This document shows positions 27,732 through 35,980 of a stretch of 58,307 nucleotides of DNA, one piece after another (position 1 is the first letter of the stretch; the number at the start of each line of letters is the position of its first letter). The notes under the pieces were generated by a model. It was given only the letters and a program-made list of their open reading frames with translations, was not told the DNA's origin and did not search any database. Origin of the DNA: Synergistaceae bacterium (lineage in GTDB: Bacteria; Synergistota; Synergistia; Synergistales; Aminobacteriaceae); contig JAFSJJ010000036.1 in assembly GCA_017439345.1 (NCBI GenBank), positions 1 through 58,307 on the forward strand, given 5' to 3'. The translations under genes and the position numbers were made by a program.

Positions 27732-27780
27732 AGAGTCTCTCGTTATGTGTTAAGAGCGCGTAACAGGGGGCTCTATTTTT
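27732..27780 (+). terminator. Terminator after the subtilase gene
   Basis: AGAGTC pairs with GGCTCT and GTTA with TAAC inside, followed by ATTTTT. The start of the element (CAGAGTCTCTCGTTA) is identical to that after the M23 gene. Confidence 0.7.
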
Positions 27781-27781
27781 A

Positions 27782-27790
27782 TGCTATAAT
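27782..27790 (+). promoter_or_regulatory. Extended -10 promoter of the M23-domain gene
   Basis: TGCTATAAT fits the extended -10 consensus (TGnTATAAT). It would give a leader of about 255 bases before the ATG at 28052. Confidence 0.5.
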
Positions 27791-28051
27791 AATTAAGTCT
27801 CAAATTTTACCAGCGAATCAATTAAATAAATCTCATGCACACAGGCAGAAAGGACGATGACTCAAAAAATGTTTAGGAGTTGTAGTTATTGTAGTCATCG
27901 AATACCCCCCCCCCGGGCAAAGTAAATTTACGCAGTTTTTATAGATCGTGTAACTCAAGAGAGGAAAGACCTCCTTAGTGAATAATATCTTGCGCGCGTT
28001 GGCATAAGGAAATTATTTATTCATCATTCATTCTTTAAGGAGGAATTTATC
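27791..28051 (+). other. Long structured leader of the M23-domain gene with a C10 tract
   Basis: Apart from the subtilase terminator and the promoter listed, this stretch holds no convincing gene. It contains a perfect 8-bp inverted repeat, CGATGACT (27855-27862) and AGTCATCG (27893-27900), directly before a 10-base C tract (27905-27914). A small hairpin GAGG-AAAGA-CCTC lies at 27961-27973, with a strong AAGGAGG before the start codon. Frames through the C tract are short on both strands and were not accepted as genes. No known riboswitch was recognised. Confidence 0.5.
27905..27914 (+). repeat. Homopolymer tract of 10 C in the leader of the M23-domain gene
   Basis: Ten consecutive C followed by GGG, about 137 bases before the start codon and within the predicted transcript. 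Confidence 0.95.
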
Positions 28052-31000
28052 ATGCGTTTTAAGATTAAGAAAGCTGCAGGGCTGGCATTGATAGTGCTGT
28101 TTGGTGTAATGGCTTCGTATGGTCAGAGTTCAGCAGAAGAATTTGGCTGGCCTGTACCCGGTTATACAACACTGACTACTATATATACATACAGCAGTGG
28201 AAATTGGCATTCATGCAGATACTGGTACGGCGGAAAACCTGCAGGTATCGATATAGCAGTTCCAAGCGGGACTCAGATTCTTGCTCCTGCAGACGGGACA
28301 GTGCAGAGTCTTGCAGATTTAGGAAGCTCAAGTTTTGGCAAGTATTTCGAGATAAAACACGATGACGGAACTGTAACACTTTATGCTCATCTGAGTTCAT
28401 TCAACGTATCTAACGGCCAGCGAGTAACAAGAGGCAGTGTAATAGGCTGGTCCGGCAGTACGGGGAATTCGACAGGTCCGCATCTGCATTACGAGATGTC
28501 TAACAGAGACACTTATCAATATTACGAAAATAACGGCTATAGAGATCCAAGATATATGACTGCTTCTGCCCCTGTAATTACCAGCGTATATATGCCTTCA
28601 GGGGTCGTCGGGGAGTCATATTCCGGATACTTCACAGCGAGCGGAACTGCTCCTATTGAGTATTCAATTAATGGAGTAGCCAGAGCTAACGGTCTGCAGT
28701 TAAATAACGGTACTTGGGGGTCTACAGGAGCAATAACAGGAGTCCCGGTTACTGAGCATACGTTCACTGTAAAACTAACTGCATCAAATTCCGCAGGCTC
28801 TGACTCACGTGAAGTAAATATTACAGTTGTGAATAATGGCAAGGGACCTCGCATAACTACATCTTCACTGCCAAATGCTGAACGTGGCGTGTATTATTCT
28901 CAGCCTATAACTGAAACAGGCGGAACATATCCTATTACGTGGGCTGTACACAAAGGGAGTCTGCCTCCGGGATTGAGTCTCTCGAATACTTCAGAAAGGA
29001 CAACTTATTTAACTGGTATACCTACGACTAACGGCGAGTATACTTTCACTATCAGAGCTACGGACAGCTCAAATACTCCCAGCGGTATATATCTTTACGA
29101 CATTCAAGAATTCAAGATTGTAGTTTCTGATCCTAAAATAAAGCCTAAGATTACAAGCGTCAATCTGCCTTCCGGAGTTGTAGGCGAGTCTTATTACGGA
29201 TACTTCACAGCGAGCGGAACTGCTCCTATTGAGTATTCAATTTCGGGTGTAGGAATAGCGAACGGTTTGCACTTAAATAGCGGCACTTCTTGGGGATCTA
29301 CAGGTGAAATAACAGGAATCCCAACAACTGAGCATACGTTCACTGTAAAACTTACTGCAGAGAATTCCGCAGGTTCTGACTCACGAGAAGTAAGCATAAA
29401 AGTTGTGAATAACGGCAAAGGACCTCGCATAACTACATCTTCACCGCTGCCTACTGCTGAACGTGGCGTATATTATTCAACTCCTATAGCTGAAACAGGA
29501 GGAACACTGCCTATTAAGTGGGAGTTGCTAAAAGGAAGTCTGCCTCCGGGATTGAGTCTTTCGAGTTCCACATCAAGGACAGTATATTTAACCGGAACAC
29601 CTACGACTAACGGCGAATATACTTTTAGTATACTTGCTACGGATAGTACGACTATTCCAGGTAACTCTAATCTACATCTTCGCGGATTTAAAGAATTTAA
29701 AATTGTAGTTAGAGATCCCATTACACCACCGCTGGCCATTAATGGAGACTTCACGACAAGCGGCAAAGTCGGAACATATTACTCTTCAACTGTTGCAGCT
29801 TCAGGAGGGACACCGCCTTATACATGGGACTTCGAGAGAGGCAATATACCTTCAGATTCAAATTTCCAATTCCCGCAGTTCCCTTACACCGGCGCAAGAT
29901 TGACTCTTTCAGGGACTCCTCAGAGTGCAAAGACTTATAATTTCAGATTGAGCGTAAAAGATGCCAAAGGGAACAAAGTTTATAAGACCTTCCCTTCTGT
30001 CGTAATTAATGCCGTATCTGCTATAGCTCCTAAAATCACAACAACGAGTCTCCCCGATGCATACGTAAACGAACCCTACAGAGCTTCAATCAATGCTACA
30101 GGTACAGCACCGATTACGTTTTCAGTCTCGGCTACAGCAGCTGCTAATAATCTGACATGCAGTACAGCAGGCGTAATAACAGGAATTCCAAAAGCTGCAC
30201 GCGATATAAAATTTACTATTTATGCAGAAAACGAGGCAGGAAAAACATCTGTAACACTACCGCTGAAGATTAAAGAACGTGTAACTGCACCTAAGATAAC
30301 GAAAACTAGTCTCAAACAAGGCCAAGTCGGTGTTCTCTACAGGGACAAGATAACAGCTGCGGGAACAGCACCGATTACGTACTCGATTTCAGCTGTAGGC
30401 TTAGCTAACGGCTTGAGATGTGATTCAACAACAGGCGATATATTAGGCACACCTAACAAAGCCATTACTTTTAACTTGACAATTACGGCCAGGAATTCAG
30501 CAGGTTCTGACTCTAAGACTCTGCCCGTAACAATCAAAGCGTCGCCGTTCACTCAAACTCAGACCAACAATAACAACAAACAGAGTTCATCTGCTCCATT
30601 GAAGATAGAAGGTTCATTCAGTGATTACTCTATTAATAAATCTGCATCAGGAAGCATAAGCGTATCAGGAGGAACAGCCCCTTACAAATGGACTTACACA
30701 GGCACAACTCCTGCAGGCATGAAGATAACTTCAACAGGTGCAAAGGCAACACTCTCCGGCAAACCGTCAAAGAAAGGCAGCAATACATTCACCATCAAAG
30801 TTACTGACAAGGACGGCAAGACGTTATCAAAGAAATTCACTGTCAATATAACAGCTCCAAAACCTGTAATAACCGGCAGCTTCTCCAGCGGAAAAATCAA
30901 TAAGACTTACTCAAAGTCAATAACTCTCTCAAAGGGTACAGCTCCTTATAAAGCAACGGCTTCGGGCAAGATACCAACAGGCTTGAAGTTGTCAATAGCA

Positions 31001-31792
31001 GGCAGTAAAGTAAAACTCTCAGGCAAGCCTACTAAGGCAGGAACATTTAAATTTACCCTGAAAGTTACTGATAATAACAATGAGTCAGTCTCAAAAACTT
31101 TCAGCGTCAAAATTGCAAAGCCTGCGCTAAAACTCTCCGGCAGCTTATCATCGGGGAAAGTAGGCAAGGCATATAATAAGATTATAACTGTCAAAAACGG
31201 AACAGCTCCATATAAATGGACTTGCACGGGGAAACTTCCGGCGGGAATAAAATTAACTTCATCAGGGACAAAAGCTAAATTCTCTGGTAAGCCTACTCAA
31301 GCAGGAACGTTCAAATTTACCCTGAAAGCTGCTGACAAGGACAAGGCTTCAGTAAGCAAGACATTCACAATTAAAATTGCACCTAAAACAACAACAACGT
31401 CATCATTAATCGAGGAAGCAAAAGCAGCAGCAATAACTTTTGTGAAATCTAAGACTGAAGTGTATAAAATCTCTCTTGAAATCATGAAGACTGACATTAT
31501 CTCTCAGGGAACAGGTCGCGATGAAGATCTGTTTAACGTCCGGGAGAATAAGCCCTTAACGTTCATAATAGTAAGCTGCAAAGATTCTCAGGGACTCGAA
31601 TATGAAATCTCGAACGCAAGAGTCTTTATTGATTACAAGTATAATGAAGATATTGCAGTTTCATATAACGGCATCTTCATAATTCCCGCAGAGCTTGTCC
31701 ATGATGATTTTGTTGTAAGTATTCAAGCCGAAGCAAATAATCACAATGCAGAGTCAGAAGAAATTTTCATTAACGCAGTAAAGCAGCAATAA
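28052..31792 (+). CDS. Exported M23-domain (LytM-like) protein with ten Ig-like modules and the shared C-terminal domain
   Basis: 1246 residues. A signal peptide (1-28) precedes an M23 domain (about 32-155). Asp67 of the GIDIA motif, His113 (LYAHL) and the HLH pair (His144, His146) are present, but the first zinc-ligand His of the HxGxD motif is Pro63 (PAGID), so hydrolase activity is doubtful. Ten Ig-like modules follow. Modules 1-2 and 3-4 are a recent tandem duplication (about 28570-29720). The last three are Lys-rich. The end is the shared acidic domain (VYKISLEIM to AESEEIFINA). Related domains bind or cut peptidoglycan; here binding or regulation is as likely as cleavage. Ribosome site AAGGAGG. 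Confidence 0.85.
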   Translation: MRFKIKKAAGLALIVLFGVMASYGQSSAEEFGWPVPGYTTLTTIYTYSSGNWHSCRYWYGGKPAGIDIAVPSGTQILAPADGTVQSLADLGSSSFGKYFEIKHDDGTVTLYAHLSSFNVSNGQRVTRGSVIGWSGSTGNSTGPHLHYEMSNRDTYQYYENNGYRDPRYMTASAPVITSVYMPSGVVGESYSGYFTASGTAPIEYSINGVARANGLQLNNGTWGSTGAITGVPVTEHTFTVKLTASNSAGSDSREVNITVVNNGKGPRITTSSLPNAERGVYYSQPITETGGTYPITWAVHKGSLPPGLSLSNTSERTTYLTGIPTTNGEYTFTIRATDSSNTPSGIYLYDIQEFKIVVSDPKIKPKITSVNLPSGVVGESYYGYFTASGTAPIEYSISGVGIANGLHLNSGTSWGSTGEITGIPTTEHTFTVKLTAENSAGSDSREVSIKVVNNGKGPRITTSSPLPTAERGVYYSTPIAETGGTLPIKWELLKGSLPPGLSLSSSTSRTVYLTGTPTTNGEYTFSILATDSTTIPGNSNLHLRGFKEFKIVVRDPITPPLAINGDFTTSGKVGTYYSSTVAASGGTPPYTWDFERGNIPSDSNFQFPQFPYTGARLTLSGTPQSAKTYNFRLSVKDAKGNKVYKTFPSVVINAVSAIAPKITTTSLPDAYVNEPYRASINATGTAPITFSVSATAAANNLTCSTAGVITGIPKAARDIKFTIYAENEAGKTSVTLPLKIKERVTAPKITKTSLKQGQVGVLYRDKITAAGTAPITYSISAVGLANGLRCDSTTGDILGTPNKAITFNLTITARNSAGSDSKTLPVTIKASPFTQTQTNNNNKQSSSAPLKIEGSFSDYSINKSASGSISVSGGTAPYKWTYTGTTPAGMKITSTGAKATLSGKPSKKGSNTFTIKVTDKDGKTLSKKFTVNITAPKPVITGSFSSGKINKTYSKSITLSKGTAPYKATASGKIPTGLKLSIAGSKVKLSGKPTKAGTFKFTLKVTDNNNESVSKTFSVKIAKPALKLSGSLSSGKVGKAYNKIITVKNGTAPYKWTCTGKLPAGIKLTSSGTKAKFSGKPTQAGTFKFTLKAADKDKASVSKTFTIKIAPKTTTTSSLIEEAKAAAITFVKSKTEVYKISLEIMKTDIISQGTGRDEDLFNVRENKPLTFIIVSCKDSQGLEYEISNARVFIDYKYNEDIAVSYNGIFIIPAELVHDDFVVSIQAEANNHNAESEEIFINAVKQQ

Positions 31793-31800
31793 ATCTTTTC

Positions 31801-31836
31801 AGAGTCTCTCGTTAATTCGGGGGACTCTATTATTTT
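31801..31836 (+). terminator. Terminator between the M23-domain gene and pgeF (convergent)
   Basis: AGAGTC and GACTCT arms around a 16-base loop, followed by ATTATTTTATT. It overlaps the end of the minus-strand gene. Confidence 0.65.
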
Positions 31837-32471
31837 ATTCTTGCATAGAGAGTCATTCTCTCTTTGACATCGCCCCGCCTGTACGAACAGCATTTAGAAT
31901 CCCTAAAAGTGTTAATCCCTGACATAATAATATTCGAGTCTTTAAGTCCTGAGTCAAGAAGCTGGCTCTTTATCTCGTCTGCCAAGTCAAAATATACTTT
32001 ATCACCTGAAAGCCTGTAATTTCCCTCGTGAAAAGTTTCGAGTCCCTTTTGAGTCCATTCGTCATTATTCAAGTCCCTCATGTAGTCTTCAAAGCCTATG
32101 CAAGGCCCGACCCATGCATGAAGATTTCTTGAGTTCGAGAGTCCGACTCCTTTACCAGAAATATTTAACACAGTGCCTTTATATCCGGAGTGCAGCATCA
32201 TAACCCATTCAGAATTATTATTATCTTCAGGCCATATCATCACCGGTGCACAGTCAGCAAACCTGAGAGCTGCCGATGCTTTACGAGTCTTTAACAATAT
32301 TCCGTCAGCTTGGGGACGTTCAGGAAATAAATAATTATCATCGTCAATAATAATAATTTCAGATCCGTGAACTTGAGAAGGCATTATTACAGGCAGTGAG
32401 TCAAATTCCGGAGACTCGTCCTTCATGAAAAACTTTGCACTTATGAAATCAGGAGTGTTAATCTTAATCAC
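31830..32471 (-). CDS. pgeF: PgeF-type purine nucleosidase (laccase-domain family, YfiH/YlmD)
   Basis: A 213-residue cytosolic protein of the former polyphenol-oxidase/laccase-domain family, now known to phosphorolyse or deaminate adenosine and related purine nucleosides and linked to peptidoglycan editing. Zinc-site motifs are visible: QVHGSE (His), RFADCAPV (Cys) and MLHSGYKG (His). The C-terminal CCSYRRGD matches the family. It starts inside the stop of the macro-domain gene (ATGA overlap). The joint operon suggests handling of ADP-ribose or nucleoside breakdown products. Slightly short at the N-terminus compared with homologues of about 240-270 residues. Confidence 0.85.
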   Translation of the reverse strand: MIKINTPDFISAKFFMKDESPEFDSLPVIMPSQVHGSEIIIIDDDNYLFPERPQADGILLKTRKASAALRFADCAPVMIWPEDNNNSEWVMMLHSGYKGTVLNISGKGVGLSNSRNLHAWVGPCIGFEDYMRDLNNDEWTQKGLETFHEGNYRLSGDKVYFDLADEIKSQLLDSGLKDSNIIMSGINTFRDSKCCSYRRGDVKERMTLYARIK

Positions 32472-32962
32472 GATACTAATTCAGGGTGAAGACTCTTCGC
32501 GAGCTTTGACAGTTCATCGCTGAATAAAGCAAGTGTTATGTTCAGATTGCTCTGACTCAAATTCTCGACTGCAATATTAATAGCTTCATCAATGGGATAG
32601 CCGTAGATTCCAGCTGAGATTAACGGGAAAGCAACGGACTCGCAATTATACTCTTCAGCAAGTTTTAATGAATTCCTGTAACATGACGCTAATAACTCTG
32701 CTTCGTTGTTAGTGCCTCCATTCCATCTTGGGCCGACAGTGTGAATTATATATTTAGCCGGAAGTTTGTAGCCTTTAGTGATCTTGGCCTCGCCTGTATT
32801 GCATCCTCCCAAAGTTTTACACTCGTTGAGAAGCTCTTTGCCTGCTGCCCTGTGAATTGCACCGTCGACTCCTCCGCCTCCCAATAAAGTTTTATTTGCA
32901 GCGTTGACTATTGCATCAACTTTCAGAGTCGTAATATCTGCCTTGATAATTCTCAAACTCAT
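32468..32962 (-). CDS. Macro domain protein, probable O-acetyl-ADP-ribose deacetylase
   Basis: A 164-residue single macro domain of the YmdB/MacroD type that removes ADP-ribose or acetyl groups from ADP-ribosylated substrates. Motifs: [34 protein letters not shown] (split: the VNAAN and GGGVDGAIH parts bind ADP-ribose) and SAGIYGYP for the phosphate loop. No export signal. Translationally coupled to pgeF by ATGA. Ribosome site AAAGGAG. Typical length. Confidence 0.92.
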   Translation of the reverse strand: MSLRIIKADITTLKVDAIVNAANKTLLGGGGVDGAIHRAAGKELLNECKTLGGCNTGEAKITKGYKLPAKYIIHTVGPRWNGGTNNEAELLASCYRNSLKLAEEYNCESVAFPLISAGIYGYPIDEAINIAVENLSQSNLNITLALFSDELSKLAKSLHPELVS

Positions 32963-33075
32963 AGCGTGTGAACTCCTTTTTATGTATGTTATACTTTTCG
33001 CAGTTTATGTATTTTATCATTTCACGTTCATTCACAGTATTTTTATTATTATAAAGAAGGGAGATATATTCAAAA

Positions 33076-33582
33076 TTGAAGTGTCTGCGTTATATCGAGA
33101 AAAATTTTGAGGAAGCTGTTATGGGAGTCTTGCTAATCGGCATGGCGTTAATCTTGATGGCTCAAATCTTAATGCGCGTCTTTGCTCAGAATTCGTTATC
33201 ATGGGCTGAAGAAGTCGCACGTTATTTCTATGTCTGGTCGGTCTTCCTGAGTATCAGCTGTACAATCAGAATGAGAAATATTTTGCGCGTTGACTTTCTG
33301 CTTCAAATTATGCCTTCGAGTCTGAAAACCTGCTTTGAAGTGTTATTAAGCCTCGCGAACATGATTTTATACGGCTATCTTGCTTACTGCTCAGTTACAG
33401 TCGTCCAGAACGTCCAAGCCAGCGCACAGACTTCACCGGCTCTGAAGATTCCCATGTATATAATTTATGCGATTGTCCCCGTAGGTTTTGCATTAGCTTC
33501 ACTCAGGAGCATTCAGAAAATATATTTTGACGTTAAGGGCATTAATGACGTTCAACCGGTCAAGGCCTCAGAGTCATTATAA
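33076..33582 (+). CDS. dctQ: TRAP transporter small permease (DctQ)
   Basis: 168 residues with four transmembrane helices (about 15-35, 48-66, 88-108, 128-148). It is the small membrane subunit of a tripartite ATP-independent periplasmic transporter. The motif NSLSWAEEVARYFYVW after helix one is diagnostic for DctQ. The start is TTG; AAGGGAG lies about 12 bases upstream, a rather long spacing. It is the first gene of a Q-M-P operon and 22 bases precede the large permease. Confidence 0.9.
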   Translation: MKCLRYIEKNFEEAVMGVLLIGMALILMAQILMRVFAQNSLSWAEEVARYFYVWSVFLSISCTIRMRNILRVDFLLQIMPSSLKTCFEVLLSLANMILYGYLAYCSVTVVQNVQASAQTSPALKIPMYIIYAIVPVGFALASLRSIQKIYFDVKGINDVQPVKASESL

Positions 33583-33603
33583 TAATCAGGAGGAAAATTT
33601 TTC

Positions 33604-34890
33604 ATGGCTGCAATAGTTTTTATAGTCTTCGCAATATGTTTGATTCTCTGCTTTCCTATTGTGAGTTCGCTTGCTCTCTCGTCAATATGGCCTGCCTTAA
33701 TGGGTGTGAGAGCTGCTCCCAAAGTTACGGCTTTGATTCGTTCGACGTTCGGGGGAGCTGACACAATAGCAATTCTCGCAGTACCGTTATTTATTCTTGC
33801 AGGTATGTTAATGGCCCGCGGGGGAATCTCGAAAAAGTTATTCGATGTCTTCGCGTACTTTCTTGGCAAACGAACAGCCGGGATGCCCTGTGCAGCAATC
33901 GCAACGTGTTTATTCTACGGGGCTATTTCCGGTTCAGGTCCTGCAACGTCAGCAGCGGTTGGAGCTATGACAATTCCCGTATTAACTGAACTTGGCTACG
34001 ATAAAGATTTTTCTGCCTGCATGATAGCGACAGCCGGGAGTCTGGGAGTCATAATTCCGCCTTCGATTCCGTTTGTGTTATTCGGATTAGCAACAGGTGC
34101 TTCGGTAGGAAGTTTATTTATAGCTGGAATCATTCCGGGAATATTAATAGGCTTGTGCTTAATGCTCTATGCTTATGTATACTGCAAGAGAAACGGTGAA
34201 GATAAAGAGAAGGTGCGCGCTAACTATGAGAAGATTCAGGAGCGGGGCTTCATAAAGTTATTTGCTGATTCCTTCTGGGCGTTGGTGTCTCCGATTATAA
34301 TTCTTGGCGGAATCTATTCGGGTCTGACTACTCCGACTGAGGCAGCATGTATCTCTGTATTTTATTCGTTATTCGTGAGCTTGTTTATATATCGGACTAT
34401 CAAGATCGGCGACATTTGGGAAATAATTATCTCGTCAGTGAAGGGGTATGCTCCTCTGTGCTTTATTCTGGCAGTAGCAACGGCATTCAGCAGGGTATTA
34501 ACTTTACTGCGGGCTCCTCAAGATATTTCGGCTTTCATGGCTGTTCATATCTCATCGCCTGAGTTATTCTTGTTCGCAATCGTGATTTTATTTTTCCTGT
34601 TAGGGATGGTCATGGACACCGGCCCGGCAATTGTTATTATGGCTCCAATCTTTATGCCGACTCTTCAATTAATGCATATAAGTCTGATTCATTTCGGAGT
34701 CATTCTTGTAGTATGTCTTGCAATAGGACTCGTAACTCCTCCGTTTGGGTTAAATCTGTTCGTTACAGCTCCTATGGTAGGGACTCCTGTTATGACTCTG
34801 GGAAAGAAGACAATTCCATTTATCGGCGTATTCATGATTGCGGTTTTCCTGATAACATATATTCCGGCTTTGAGCTTAATGTTTTTATAA
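33604..34890 (+). CDS. dctM: TRAP transporter large permease (DctM)
   Basis: 428 residues, twelve or so helices, the ion-coupled transport subunit. Family motifs: VPLFILAGMLMARGGI, then GAISGSGPATSAAVG and IPPSIPFVLFG near residue 160. The C-terminal LVTPPFGLNLFV motif is also conserved. It would use a sodium gradient to move the ligand delivered by the binding protein encoded next. Ribosome site AGGAGG. Normal length and no defects seen. Confidence 0.94.
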   Translation: MAAIVFIVFAICLILCFPIVSSLALSSIWPALMGVRAAPKVTALIRSTFGGADTIAILAVPLFILAGMLMARGGISKKLFDVFAYFLGKRTAGMPCAAIATCLFYGAISGSGPATSAAVGAMTIPVLTELGYDKDFSACMIATAGSLGVIIPPSIPFVLFGLATGASVGSLFIAGIIPGILIGLCLMLYAYVYCKRNGEDKEKVRANYEKIQERGFIKLFADSFWALVSPIIILGGIYSGLTTPTEAACISVFYSLFVSLFIYRTIKIGDIWEIIISSVKGYAPLCFILAVATAFSRVLTLLRAPQDISAFMAVHISSPELFLFAIVILFFLLGMVMDTGPAIVIMAPIFMPTLQLMHISLIHFGVILVVCLAIGLVTPPFGLNLFVTAPMVGTPVMTLGKKTIPFIGVFMIAVFLITYIPALSLMFL

Positions 34891-34915
34891 TTAATTTATA
34901 GGAGGTCATATTCTC

Positions 34916-35911
34916 ATGAAAAAATTATTAGCTCTCGTTTTAGTGTTATGTTGCTGTGCTTGTGCTTCTGCTGCCTCAAAGGGTGAATTTCTCTATGTAA
35001 TGGGTCACGGTGCTGCTGAGAATTCAATCGGCGATTTATACTGCAAGAAGTTCAAAGAGTTAGTCGAGGCCAAGACTGACGGAGTCGTTGCTGTTGACGT
35101 TTATTCAGGCAATCAATTAGGCGGTTATCCTGAAATGATGCAGTCATTGAGAGACGGCGACATCGGAGGAATGATCTTCCAGCCTTCACCCGCAGTGTCA
35201 TTCGTGCCAGAGCTTGCGGTTCTTGATATTCCGTATGCTTTCTTGGGAATGAATCAGGCTCAGATAGACAAATGCCTTAATGACTCGGAGTTCTCGAAAA
35301 TTCTTTATGAGTCATTCAGTCAGAAGGGTTATAAAGTCATGAGCTTTGCAGAGGCTGCGACATTCAGGGAGACTACAGCAAATAAAGAGATCAAGACAGC
35401 GGCAGACTTCAAAGGCTTGAACATCAGGACTCTTGAGAATAACAATCATATTGCGTTCTGGAGGGCACTGGGAGCTAACCCTACACCTGTTGCGTTCAGT
35501 GAGTTATATTTGTCGTTACAGCAGGGACTCGTCGACGCTCAGGAGAACCCCTACGATACGGCACTAAATGCAGGCTTCCCTGAAGTCCAGAAATATTTGA
35601 TTGAGACTCATCACATACTTTACCCGAATTTATTTGTCGTTAATAAAGAACTTTATGAATCAATGCCCGATGACATAAAAGCTAAATTCAACGAAGCTGC
35701 TGCCGAAGCTAAAGAGTTCGCAGTTAATCTCATGAAGGACAGCGCGGAGACTGACAAGCAAAAGATGATAGCTGCGGGAATGACAGAAATTATTCTGCCT
35801 GACTCAGAGCTTGCCAAGATGAAAGAAGCCGGACTCCCTGCGGTTGAGAAGTTAGTTAGAGAGTCATTAGGCGACTCGGTAGTTGACGCTTTCATGAATT
35901 CATTGAAGTAA
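34916..35911 (+). CDS. dctP: TRAP transporter solute-binding protein (DctP family)
   Basis: A 331-residue periplasmic protein with a signal peptide (cleavage near ASA at 17-20; Cys residues at 12-16 leave lipoprotein processing possible). The DctP signature is present: Arg171 in GLNIRTLEN, the conserved Arg that binds the carboxylate of the ligand, followed by LGANPTPVAFSELYLSLQQG and VDAQENP. This points to an organic acid, but which one is unknown. Ribosome site AGGAGGTC. A terminator follows, closing the operon. Confidence 0.93.
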   Translation: MKKLLALVLVLCCCACASAASKGEFLYVMGHGAAENSIGDLYCKKFKELVEAKTDGVVAVDVYSGNQLGGYPEMMQSLRDGDIGGMIFQPSPAVSFVPELAVLDIPYAFLGMNQAQIDKCLNDSEFSKILYESFSQKGYKVMSFAEAATFRETTANKEIKTAADFKGLNIRTLENNNHIAFWRALGANPTPVAFSELYLSLQQGLVDAQENPYDTALNAGFPEVQKYLIETHHILYPNLFVVNKELYESMPDDIKAKFNEAAAEAKEFAVNLMKDSAETDKQKMIAAGMTEIILPDSELAKMKEAGLPAVEKLVRESLGDSVVDAFMNSLK

Positions 35912-35927
35912 TAATGTATAATCTTTG

Positions 35928-35957
35928 CCCCTCGTGTTGAAGCGGGGGGAAATTTTT
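35928..35957 (+). terminator. Terminator of the TRAP operon
   Basis: CCCCTCG pairs with GCGGGGG around TGTTGAA and is followed by AAATTTTTTT. Confidence 0.8.
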
Positions 35958-35980
35958 TTATTCATGGAGAAATTTTTTAT

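Noticed and set aside
27857-27979. Small Cys-containing gene through the C10 tract in the M23 leader
   Set aside because: No proper ribosome site, stops after 22 codons as read, and no recognisable protein; kept only as a tract-dependent possibility in the findings.
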